Shown piece by piece: positions 9,118-20,100 of a DNA stretch of 64,000 nucleotides. The position numbers and the translations under genes were made by a program. The notes under the pieces are model-generated. The model was given only the letters and a program-made list of their open reading frames with translations. It ran no database searches and was not told the DNA's origin. The stretch lies in NCBI RefSeq assembly GCF_014200045.1, contig NZ_JACHOV010000003.1:1-64000 (forward strand). The letters run 5' to 3'. The stretch comes from Rhizorhapis suberifaciens. Lineage in GTDB: Bacteria > Pseudomonadota > Alphaproteobacteria > Sphingomonadales > Sphingomonadaceae. Position 1 is the stretch's first letter, and the number at the start of each line of letters is the position of its first letter.

Positions 9118-9462
9118 ATGAATCGAGATTTGTTTTCTCCATTTCCTGCGATGGCATATAACCGTAGTTGCGCCCGAGAAGCATTCGCCCCGGACAGCGA
9201 TATCTGGAATGGATGGACACTCGGTGGCGGGTTTGCCGAAGCAAGCCAGGGCAGCCTTGCTCTTCAATTCTATGAGGCAGTCGCTGGGCAGGAAGCCACT
9301 GCTGGCGGAAATACCGACATAATTACAACCGGGCACTCCCTAGGTGGAGGTCTTGCGGGATTTGTGGGTGCGCTCTCTGGTGGAGAGGCTGTCGTTTTTG
9401 ATCACATGCCGTTCCTTGTCGCGGCGGTTAACGATAACGATTTTGCGGATGTGGCAGCGTGA
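9118..9462 (+). pseudogene. N-terminal effector fragment 1 (truncated copy of the giant protein's lipase-like region)
   Basis: A 114-residue frame from ATG 9118, with GGAGATGAT upstream. It starts MNRDLFSPFPAMAYN, like the giant protein (MNPDLFLAILAMDSYN), and then lacks about 70 residues found in the giant. From 9187 to 9423 it is base-for-base identical to 11452-11688, including the GHSLGG nucleophile motif. After the identity ends, it adds 13 unrelated residues (AVNDNDFADVAA end) and stops. The stop overlaps the GTG start of the next lipoprotein gene (GTGA at 9459-9462). It is most simply a deletion remnant of a former tandem effector gene, but the kept overlap could let it drive translation of the lipoprotein. 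Enzyme activity is unlikely. Confidence 0.7.
9187..9423 (+). repeat. 237-bp perfect direct repeat, copy 1
   Basis: Identical at every base to 11452-11688, with an offset of 2265 bp. It covers the lipase-like core of the effector, including the nucleophile motif. Flanking sequence differs on both sides (C/T at the left edge, G/A at the right). Perfect identity suggests recent duplication or gene conversion. Confidence 0.95.
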
Positions 9463-10160
9463 AACCGCGCCTCCTCTGTAGTTTGTTCGCTACCGGCATG
9501 GTCGTGCTCGGACTTACGGGATGCGCCGAGATGTTTCCCGAAACCTATCATTTCCGCATGACGGTTGAGATCGACACGCCCGAGGGGCTTCGCACCGGAT
9601 CGAGCGTCTACGAGGTCCGGGCCAACAACAAGACGGCCCTGCTGCCTGAAGAGGCCAAGCGCGCCTGGGGCGTGAAGGGCGAAGCCGTTGCCGTTGATCT
9701 TCCTGGCGGCCGGACCATGTTCGCGCTGCTCAAGACCGGGGCGATACACGGTGACCTTGCCGGATTGTCAATGACGGCGCTGGACCCCGCCTTCAAGAAT
9801 GACGTGGTCGAAAGTGCCGCTCGAATATCCGCACGGCAGAATATCCGGCAATCAGCCGAAGTCCGACCCGAAGATTATCCCATGCTGGTGACGTTTCGCA
9901 ACATGGCAGACCCGACGAGTGTCGCGCGCGTTGACCCGGTCAACCTCGCCCCCAGCTTTGGTGCAGGTTATCGGCTAAAACGCATCACCGTGGCAGTTAC
10001 CGATGAGGATGTGACGACTGGGATCGAGAAACGGCTGGGGTGGCTCGCCCAGCAACGCGGCGCTCTCATGAAGGTTGCGGTTAGAGATTATCCGCCTGTG
10101 GGAACCGCACTTCCATTTGCCACTTCGATTACCGAAACAGACTTCCAAAAAGGACAGTAA
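9459..10160 (+). CDS. predicted lipoprotein 1, possible immunity/accessory protein of the effector
   Basis: A 233-residue protein with a signal peptide ending in lipobox LTGC (Cys22, followed by Ala, which favours the outer membrane). The GTG start overlaps the stop of the preceding fragment, so translation is coupled. The mature part is beta-rich, with motifs TPEGLRTGSSV, YPMLVTFR, DPTSVARVDPVNLA and GIEKRLGWL. It is a paralogue of the lipoprotein at 10451-11179, and the second half is best conserved. I know related sphingomonad and proteobacterial hypothetical proteins near lipase-like genes but no assigned function. By analogy with periplasmic lipoproteins that neutralise phospholipase effectors (Tli/Tle pairs of type VI systems), an immunity role is possible. 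This is inference. Confidence 0.75.
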   Translation: MKPRLLCSLFATGMVVLGLTGCAEMFPETYHFRMTVEIDTPEGLRTGSSVYEVRANNKTALLPEEAKRAWGVKGEAVAVDLPGGRTMFALLKTGAIHGDLAGLSMTALDPAFKNDVVESAARISARQNIRQSAEVRPEDYPMLVTFRNMADPTSVARVDPVNLAPSFGAGYRLKRITVAVTDEDVTTGIEKRLGWLAQQRGALMKVAVRDYPPVGTALPFATSITETDFQKGQ

Positions 10161-10163
10161 ATT

Positions 10164-10454
10164 ATGGACAGAAATCTGTTCTTGGCCATCTTGGCAATGG
10201 ACTCTTACAATCGTGGTTATGGCGTGGGAATTAAAGACCTAGACGTTAATCTCAATGTAACAAAAATTGGAAATGCGACGATAAGAACTGATAGTGTTAC
10301 CGAAATCGGTGCATCTGCAGAATCGACCGGTTTCTATGCGCTCGCCTATGACATGACCGGCGTGGAGGGTTTCTCCGCAGGAGATACGGTCATCGCCTAT
10401 CGTGGCACGGATGCCAACTTCGCAGCCTCCGATCGCAACGGAGGACTTCAGTGA
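10164..10454 (+). pseudogene. N-terminal effector fragment 2
   Basis: A 96-residue frame starting at ATG 10164, three bases after the previous stop, with AAAAAGGACAG as ribosome binding site. MDRNLFLAILAMDSYNRGYG, TGFYALAYDMTGVEGFSAGD and TVIAYRGTD match the first 85 residues of the giant protein at about 65-70% identity by eye. It stops before the nucleophile motif. Its TGA overlaps GTG 10451 of the second lipoprotein. Unlike fragment 1 it has diverged from the giant gene, so it is an older remnant. It repeats the same fragment-lipoprotein arrangement. Confidence 0.65.
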
Positions 10455-11179
10455 ATGTCACCAAGCGGACGGCGCCAGCCGTCCTCGCGGTGTGGGCGCT
10501 AGCGATGCTTTCCGGCTGCGAACTTTTCTATCCCAGTGAAACCATCCGATACCGAATGACGGTGACGGTTGATACGCCTGACGGTCCGCGCACCGGATCG
10601 AGCGTCGTGGAATCGACCATCAAGGCAGGAACGCGCTTCGGCGACGCGAGTGGGATCCAATTTCGCCTTAGGGGCGAAGCCGTCGCGGTGCCCTTGCCCA
10701 ACGGCAGGGTACTTTTTGCGCTGTTGCGACCAGAGGAGAGCGGCGACGCTGCCTTCTACCACGCCAGGCTGATGGAGCGCGCCGCCTGTGGCGAGGGTCA
10801 ACCAACAGTTCAGCCGAATCCAGCGCTGTGCGGGAGTGCGCAGTGGACAACTTTCCGGCCATGGGCGCGCGAACAGGAGCTGTCGGCCGAGATCGGGGCA
10901 TCGATCTATCCCATGCTGGTGACGTTCCGCGATTTGGCTGATCCGACGAGTGTCGCGCGCGTTGACCCGGTCAACCTCGCCGCCAGCTTTGGTGTGGGAT
11001 ACCGGCTCAAGCGGATCACTGTGCAGATGACCGGTGAGAACATGACCACGGGAATTGAGAAAAGGTTGGGGTGGTTGGGGCAGCACCCTGAACCAAGTCT
11101 CAATCCGGATCATGGCCAGAGAGATTTTAGCTTGCCTGCAACATTACACCATGGCGACTTTCGTCAAGGAGAATATTGA
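10451..11179 (+). CDS. predicted lipoprotein 2, paralogue of lipoprotein 1
   Basis: A 242-residue protein with a signal peptide and lipobox LSGC (Cys23). It starts with GTG overlapping the preceding stop (GTGA), and its own TGA overlaps the ATG of the giant effector (TGATG, 11177-11181). It shares RTGSSV, GEAVAVPLPNGR, YPMLVTFRDLADPTSVARVDP and GIEKRLGWLGQ with lipoprotein 1. The middle (residues about 90-145) differs and carries two cysteines (AACGEG, ALCGSA) absent from paralogue 1. Direct coupling to the effector makes it the best candidate for a cognate immunity or export-assisting partner. The function is not proven. Confidence 0.75.
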   Translation: MNVTKRTAPAVLAVWALAMLSGCELFYPSETIRYRMTVTVDTPDGPRTGSSVVESTIKAGTRFGDASGIQFRLRGEAVAVPLPNGRVLFALLRPEESGDAAFYHARLMERAACGEGQPTVQPNPALCGSAQWTTFRPWAREQELSAEIGASIYPMLVTFRDLADPTSVARVDPVNLAASFGVGYRLKRITVQMTGENMTTGIEKRLGWLGQHPEPSLNPDHGQRDFSLPATLHHGDFRQGEY

Positions 11180-14100
11180 TGAATCCAGATCTGTTCTTGG
11201 CTATCCTTGCTATGGATTCCTATAACCGTGGATACGGGCAAGGAGTTATCTTGCAGCCGGGCGATTCAACTACGGATCAGGAAGAAGCTGGGCGTCAGAT
11301 TGGAAATGCGACAATCCTCAACATCGACTTACCGCCAGGGTCAGTCAGTGCCGGCTTCTATGCAATCGCGTATGATATGACGGGCGTGAGCGGCTTTTCG
11401 GCAGGCGAGACGGTCATCGCTTACCGGGGAACCGACAATCCCGGTCTTTTTGCCCCGGACAGCGATATCTGGAATGGATGGACACTCGGTGGCGGGTTTG
11501 CCGAAGCAAGCCAGGGCAGCCTTGCTCTTCAATTCTATGAGGCAGTCGCTGGGCAGGAAGCCACTGCTGGCGGAAATACCGACATAATTACAACCGGGCA
11601 CTCCCTAGGTGGAGGTCTTGCGGGATTTGTGGGTGCGCTCTCTGGTGGAGAGGCTGTCGTTTTTGATCACATGCCGTTCCTTGTCGCGACAGTGGCGCAA
11701 TTCTGGTCGACCTATCAACAGAAACTCGAAGAACAAAATCTTCCGCTGGATACTGAGCCCACTGACTCGGTTCTGGCCATGTTGGGTATAGCAAAGCCCA
11801 ACATCGGCAAGATCGACGGCTATTATCTGGAAGGCGAAATCAATCGCCTCCTGCGAAATGGCACCATCGCCATGACGCTGGGTGGGGTCGGAAGCATCCT
11901 GCCGATCCTCGGCGCCGCCATTTCCTATCTCGGGGGCTGGATCGCAGGCGGCCAGATCGCCGAGACTGCAACACTTGGCGACCGGATCGAGGAAATCACC
12001 ACTTTCGACTGGTCGGCTTTGGCTGATCCCCTGCAGGGGGCGGCACGACATAGTATGTCAACTTTGGTGATCAGCCAGTACGCGCAGATCGAGGAAGCGG
12101 CGAATTCGGAGTTCGCGTACTGGCGTGCACAGGGGCTGTCAGAGCACATCTATTCCGCGTTGTACGATAACAATCTTGCTTCATCGAGCGGGGCTACGGG
12201 GGCAGTATTCGCTGGAGGCTCACAATCTGCCCATGATTATGCGGGGATTGTCCGGACGGCACTCGCATATTCTGCCATTGATGAAGGAACTCTGGTCTTC
12301 GGTGATACAGGTATCCGCGCCCTTTTCGAGGATGCTGGCGATCTGGGCAAAGCGCTGGATGCCGACAACGCATCCTCGAGCATCGCCGCGTCCGCCTCAT
12401 CTATAGTTGACATATTCGTCCAGTACGCTGCCAAGCTCGCGCTTGGGAAGGTCGAACAGGCCAGTGATTCCGCTGCGATAGCGGGCATCGTCACGAACAA
12501 TGACGACATCCTTACCGTCGATTTCTCCGATGCCCTGTGGGACAAAGGCGCCGAGCACACCAGCATCGTCGGCCGCGAAACGCTGATCAATCGGGCACTC
12601 TCCCGTCTGTCGATCGACATTGACCCGCTCGCGCCCGAAGTCGTCAAGATCCGTTCCGATCTCGAAGCCGGCCTGCGTTGGTTCGCCGATAACAATAATA
12701 TTGCAGCCGCGACCCACGCCGAGTTGATCGATCGCGTGGCCTTCCAGATTTCCAATGGCGATTTCACCGGTGCCGTCCCCGATCGCCCGCAGGGCGCATC
12801 GTCGGATCGTCTGTCCCTCTTCGTCGCCGGCGACGGCGCGGACATGATCACCGGCTCATCTGAGAATGATTTCATTCATGGTGGCGGGGGCAACGACACC
12901 CTGATCGGCGGCGCTGGCGACGATGTCCTGGCAGGTGGCGCGGGGGACGATATTTTCATTGGCGGCGCTGGGCGCGATTTTTTCGCAGGCGGCGCGGGCA
13001 CCGACACGATAGACCTCCAGCTTGGCGCCTCTACGCAGGGCGCCGTGCTTCAGCTTTCTGCGGTCGATGCCGCGAATGATACAGAGCGGTCGACCTTCGA
13101 ACTCACCTTCGGCACCGATACAGATCGCGCGGTCGATATCGAGCGCATCGCTCTGACCGGCTTCTCCGACACCGTGCGTGTCGAATATCTTGGCGCCCCA
13201 AGCGGCCCCAGCTCTCCCATGGGTGCCCTGAATGTCGATTTCGGCGCAGCGCCGCAGGCGCAGAACGTCGATATGCTCGACTTCTCCAATGCAGGCCTCG
13301 CAAACGGCACGAGCACGTTCTTCGGCCTGTTGTCGGCTGATGCCGGCGTCCGCGTCGATCTGCGTGACGCTTCAAACCAGACCGTAAGCTACTATTACGA
13401 CTGGGGCCTTGCGCATACGACAGGCACGGAGGTGCGCCTGCGGGCAAGCAATGCCAATTCCGTCACCGGCACGGCTTACGACGACTATCTCATCGGTAAT
13501 GGCGGCAAACGTGTCGACGGCGAAGGCTATTCCACCCTCATCGGCGGTGGCGGTGATGACACGTTCCAGGCCGCCGGCTGGGAAACCCACATGTACGGCG
13601 GTGAGGGCAAGGACCATTTCAAGGTCGGCGCCAACACCTTCATAGAAGATGGCGATACCCAGGACAGCATCAGCTATGGTGGCGTCACTATCTTCGGCGG
13701 CGCCAAGCAGTGGTGGATGGAAGGCAATACCGCCTATTGGGCGCCCTTCAGCACCGTCATGAGCGGTTTCCCGGTCATCGGGTCGCAGATTCTCACCGCC
13801 GCCGCCTTCTTCGTCGACGTGGCGACAATGAAATTCGCCAGCTTCCAGCGTTCCGCCGACGGCTATCTGGTCATGAACCTGGGCTGGGGTCATGGCGGCA
13901 CCGCTGCGATCAAGGACTATAATCTAGATCTCGACAGCGGCGTAGGCACCGCCGGCGTCACCGTCTTCCAGCACGAATGGGCCGAGGATTTCTCGTTCGA
14001 GAACCTCAGGCAATATGTGAACCTCGCCCTGAAGGCCGGGTTCGGCGTCGGCCTCTACGGCTTCGATCCGCTTGTACTCGATCTCGACGGTGACGGCTAC

Positions 14101-17100
14101 GAACTCACCACTGAGGGCAACAGCCGCACCTATTTCGAATTCGACAATGACGGCTTCGGTGAACGCACCGGATGGGTGCGGCCTGACGACGGCCTGCTCG
14201 CCATCGATCTCAATGCCAACGGCAAGATCGACGGCATCGCCGAGCTGTTCGGCAATCAGACGACGTCGGGCTTCGCAATGCTCGGCGCATATGACGCCAA
14301 TCTCGACGGCGTCATCAATGCCGCAGATGCGATCTATGCCGACCTCACAGTCTGGCGCGACAGCAATCAGGATGGCGTGTCCGACACAGGCGAGCTCCAC
14401 ACCCTTGCCGATCTGGGTATCGTCTCCATTTCCCTATCCAGCGCCGCCCCCGCCCAGCCAACCGCTGTTGCCAGCAACCAGATCGCGCGCACGGGTAGCT
14501 TCACTCGCTCCGATGGCTCAACGGGCGGCATCGCCGATGTCGCCTTCACGATCAGTGAAACCGCCACTCGCTGGCTTGGGGACAACACGGTCAGCTCCGC
14601 CGCCGCCGCCCTTCCCGAACTGCGCGGTTTCGGCGAAGTGAAAAATCTGCGCGTGGCGATGACTGGCGATGCGACGCTTGAGAGCATGGTGGCAGCCTTC
14701 GTGGCGCTCACGACCAACGACCTCGCTGTGCTCAATGCGGATGCCGAAGCCATCCTATACCGTTGGGCCGGCGTCGATGCTGCGGCCGCGACCGAGATCG
14801 GGTCGAACGGCTTTGATGCGCGCAAGCTCGCCTTCCTCGAAAAATATAGCGGCTACGAGATCATGCCGCGCGATGGTAGCGGCGTCATTCAGACCACCAA
14901 CTTGGCGCAAGCCGAAGCGCTTTGGGCAGACCAGGTGCAGCGGCTCACCCTGCGCTTGGTGGTGCAGGGTCCCCTCGCCGACACGTTCGAGGGTATCTCC
15001 TACCGGACCGACATCGACCTTCTGGTGGCCGATACGCCGACGGCCCTCGCCGATCTCTACAGCGAACTTCTCGCCGGCCTTCCGAGCGACCCTGTCGATG
15101 CTCTCGCCCAATGGGAAAGCTGGGCCCCGCTCCTGGCAGCGATGGCGGATGGCATGCGCCGGACGGACGCCAATCTCGTCCGTGCCGACTTCATCGCCGC
15201 GCAGTTACTGCACGCCATGGACGGTGTCACACAGCCCCTTGATTATTCCGCACTCGCCGGGGCTCTGGGCATAGCCAATCTGCGGGTCGGAACGACCGGC
15301 GCAGAATCGCTTTCGCGTGGTAGCGCCAGCGGTACGGCCATCTACCTCTCAGGCGGCGGCAACGATACGCTCGACGGCGGCTCTGGCCAGGACGTCTATG
15401 TCTTCGGCCGCGACATCGGTGCCGTGACCATCGACGACGAGGAAGCCAAGGCTGCAGGCGACCGTATCCGCTTCGCGTTCCTCAACCCCGACGATGTCCG
15501 CCTCACGCGTGACGGCAACGACCTCCTCATCACGGTCATCACCACGCAGGAAACCGTTCGCGTCCTCGGCCAGTTCGCGCCGGTCACGCCGCTGGCCTCC
15601 GACGTTCTGCTCTCCAGCAACAAGGGCATCGAGGACATCCAGTTCGCCGACGGGACCGTCTTCGAAATGCCGCAGATCATGACAGCCGTCGGCACCGGCA
15701 CTGACGGCGACGATCATATGATCGGAACCATGCATTCCGATGTTCTCATAGGTGGCTTGGGCAATGACGGCCTCGAAGGCGGCGACGACGCCGATCTTTA
15801 CGTCATCCATGCCGGGGACGGGCAGGACGTCATCCGCGATGCGCAGACGACCCCACTCCTGCGGGCAGCCGACATGCTCATTTTCGGGGACGGTATCGCG
15901 CCGGAAGATTTGGCATTCTCGCGAGCAGGATCTGGGGGAGACGACCTGCTCGTCACGATCGGAAGCAGTGGCCAATCCGTGCTGATCGACGGCCAGTTCG
16001 CCTATTCGGTGCTGGGTTACAACGACAAGCTCGCGCTCAACAGCCGGATCGAGGTCTTCGGATTCAGCGACTATGGTGACAACTGGTCGAACAAGGAGAT
16101 CCAGCAGCTGCTCATCGCCCAGGCATCCACCGGCGGCGATGACGAAATCCTCGGCTTCGGCGACGACGACATCTTCTATGCCAGTGCCGGCAATGACCTC
16201 ATGATCGGCCTTGATGGCGCTGATCGCTATCATTGGGGCCTGGGAAGCGGCAACGACATCATCGACGAGCGAGGCCGCTTCGTGGATGTCAAGGTGGGCC
16301 TCGGAGGCCTTAGCCTGGTCGATGAAGCCGACACCATCGTCTTCGGCCCGGGCCTCACTCTCGACCATGTCACCTTCTCGCGCTCGTCCGCCGATCCGCA
16401 CCTGCTCATCACCGTGAATGCGACCGGCGAGACGCTCACCGTGCACAACCAGTTCGACGGCTTCCAGACAGGGCCGCTGGGCGCACAGTGGCTCGATCGG
16501 GTCGAGTGGTTCGAATTCTCGGGCGGCACAAAGCTCAACTGGCAACAGGTGCTTCGCAAGGTCACGACCGGCGGCGATGGCGACGACAGCCTCTGGGGCG
16601 ATCTCTACGCAGACCGCATGGATGGCGGCACTGGCAATGACTATCTCTCGGGTGGCGGCTATGGCGACACCTATATCTTCAATCTCAGCTATGGCCACGA
16701 CACGCTGGCCGACAACAATACGTCTATCCTCGGCTCCGGCTTCGTGACCGTTGATACCAGTCCCGATATTCTCAGGTTCGGGGCGGGCATCGAAATGAGC
16801 GACATCAGCTTCGAGCGCAGCGGGAAGGATCTCACGCTTGTCGTGGGAACAAGTGGCGACAAGGTAACCCTCAAGGGGCAGGATTCCTATATCCATACCG
16901 GTGTCTTCGGCGCGATCTCCTACAACCGAATTGAGGAGATTCATTTCGACGACCAGACGATCTGGACCTGGGAGGATCTGAACCGCGCCGTGATCGCTGC
17001 GGCCACCACCTCCGGCGATGATTTGGTGCAGGGCTTCATGATGTCGGACCGCCTGCTGGCCAGCGCCGGCAATGATATCCTCATGGGCGGTGACAGCGGA

Positions 17101-20100
17101 GACATCTATGAGTTCGGCGAAGGCTCCGGTCATGACATCATCCGGGAAGGCGTCTCTAACGTCCTCTATGGCGATTCCGATATCGTGGAGTTCGGTTCGA
17201 CCGTGCTGCCGGAAGACATCCTCCTCACGCGCGACGGTGAAGATCTGATCATCACGCTTGCGGGAACGGGCGATTCGCTCACGATCGAAAACCAGTTCAC
17301 CTATTCGGCCTGGTACACATGGCAGGATATCGAGCTTTTCCGCTTCGCCAACAGCATCGAATGGTCGAAATCCAACATTCAGGTCATGCTACTTACCGCG
17401 ACAGCTGGCGATGATCATCTCATCGGCTTCCACAGCGGCGATGTCCTTGATGGCGGGGCCGGCAACGATATCCTCGAAGGCGGCAACGGCTCCGACACCT
17501 ACCATTTCGGTCGCAGCTATGGTCACGACATCATCCGCGAGACAGTGACCAACACCAATCTCGCCGATAACGACAGGTTGATCTTCGGCTCCGATATTCT
17601 CCCCGAGGACGTAAGCTTCCTGCGGGACGGCGATGATCTCATCATCACAATTACCGATACCTCCGAGACAGTGCGCATCGAAGGGCAGTTCAGCTTCAGC
17701 AACTGGTTCGCTTGGTGGGACGTCGAACGCTTCGAATTCGCCAATGGCACAGTGCTCACCGATCGCCAGGTAGCAGCGATGTTGCTTGGCGGCACCTCCG
17801 GTGACGACCATCTGATCGGCACCTTCCGCTCTGACGTGCTGGACGGTGGCGCCGGCAACGACATCCTCGAAGGCGGCGATGGCGCCGACCGCTACATCTT
17901 TGGGCGTGGCTACGGCCATGACGAGATCCGCGAATCGTTGACCAACGCCAATCTCTCAGAAGATGACGAGCTTCAATTTCTGCCCGGTATCGTCCTCGAG
18001 GATCTCGCCTTCACACGCCAAGGCAACGACCTGACGATCACAATTCTCGACACCGGCGACACGCTGAAAATCAAGGGCCAGTTCAGTTTCAGCAACTGGT
18101 ACACATGGTGGGACATCGACAGCTTCCGCTTCGATGACGGCACCATGCTGAGTGCTTGGGACGTCCAGCAAATCCTGTTGACCGCGACCGCCGGGGACGA
18201 TCATCTGATCGGCTTCATGACTGGCGATATTTTCGACGGTGGTGCCGGAAACGACATTCTGGAAGGCCGCGACGGAGCGGACATCTACATCTTCGGCAGG
18301 GGATATGGGCAGGATGAGATTCGGGAATCGCTCAGTAACGCCAATCTTTCGGAAAACGATGCCGTGCATTTCCTCCCCGGCGTCAGTTGGGAGGATCTGA
18401 CGCTCGCCCGAAGCGGCAACGACCTGATCATCAGTATTGCCGGCACTATCGATACGCTTACGATCCGCGGCGAGTTCAACACCTCGGGGAGCGAAATCCT
18501 GACCTATACCTGGCAGGACGTCGAGCGGTTCGTCTTCGATGATGGAACGATCAAGACTAAGGCCGACGTTCAGGCCGTATTGCTCCGCGGCACCGCAGGC
18601 GACGATCATCTGATCGGCTTCTACACCAGTGATGTCTTCTATGGCGGGGCCGGCAACGACCTGCTTGAGGGCGGACGTGGCGGGGATACCTATGTCCATA
18701 ATCTTGGCGATGGCCACGATGTCGTATCCGACTATGTCAACTATTACGGCAGCGCCGGAGATCGCATCCTCTTCGGTGCAGGAATCACGCCTACAGACGT
18801 CAAGGTCACTCGGTCGGAGACCAACACGAGCGACATGATCCTCGTCGTCAACGATGGAGAAAGTTCCGTCATCTTGAAGAACCAGATCTATGGCGGCAAG
18901 GAATGGCAGATTGACGCCGTCGAATTTGCGGAGGGAACGATCTGGCTCCCGGCAGAACTAGCCAATCGGGTTGTCCAAGGGCAGGCAACCGATGGCGATG
19001 ACGTCATCGCAGGGACATCAAACGCCGACATTCTTTACGGAGGAGCCGGGAATGACGTCATCAACGCGGCCGCAGGAGCCGATGAACTCTACGGCGGATT
19101 GGGTGACGACACACTGAATGGCGGAACGGGCAGCGACCGGCTCGAAGGTGGCCTAGGCAATGACATCCTGCGAGGACAGGACAACAACGATATCTACGTC
19201 TACGCGCTCGGTGATGGTGACGACATCATCGATGAGTGGCACGAATATTATGGTTCCTATGACATTCTGGAATTTGGCCCGGGCATCTCGGCCAGCGACC
19301 TGGTCTTCACGCAATCAGGTAACGCCTATGTCGTCACCTTCACCAATGCTGCAGGATCGCTGACCCTCTACAACCAGCGTACCGGTGGCCGGTCTGGTGG
19401 ACGTGAGGGCGGAATCAACGAGTTCCGGTTCGATGACGGCACGGTGTGGACCCGGGCCATGATCGACGCGACCTATCTCGATCAGCAGGTGACGGACGGG
19501 GATGACATCATCTATGGCAGCGTTCGCAACGACATAGTCGTGGGCGGGCTCGGCAACGACACGCTGTACGGCGACGCGGGCAACGACCGGATGATTGGCG
19601 GGCTCGGCAACGACATCCTGCGCGGCGGCAACGACAACGACGTCTATATCTATGCCTTGGGCGATGGTGACGACATCATCGATGAGTGGCACGAATATTA
19701 TGGTTCCTATGACATTCTGGAATTTGGCCCGGGCATCTCGGCCAGCGACCTGGTCTTCACGCAATCAGGTAACGCCTATGTCGTCACCTTCACCAATGCT
19801 GCAGGATCGCTGACCCTCTACAACCAGCGTACCGGTGGCCGGTCTGGTGGACGTGAGGGCGGAATCAACGAGTTCCGGTTCGATGACGGCACGGTGTGGA
19901 CCCGGGCCATGATCGACGCGACCTATCTCGATCAGCAGGTGACGGACGGGGATGACATCATCTATGGCAGCGTTCGCAACGACATAGTCGTGGGCGGTCT
20001 CGGCAACGACACACTGAAAGCCGACGGCGGCGATGACCAACTGATCGGTGGACTCGGTGACGATCTGCTCGAAGGCAGCGATGGCAACGATACCTACATC

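Noticed and set aside
15349-17133. 594-codon open frame on the minus strand inside the RTX gene
   Set aside because: Antisense of repetitive Asp/Gly codons; its low-complexity Ile/Val/Ala/Asp composition is an artefact.
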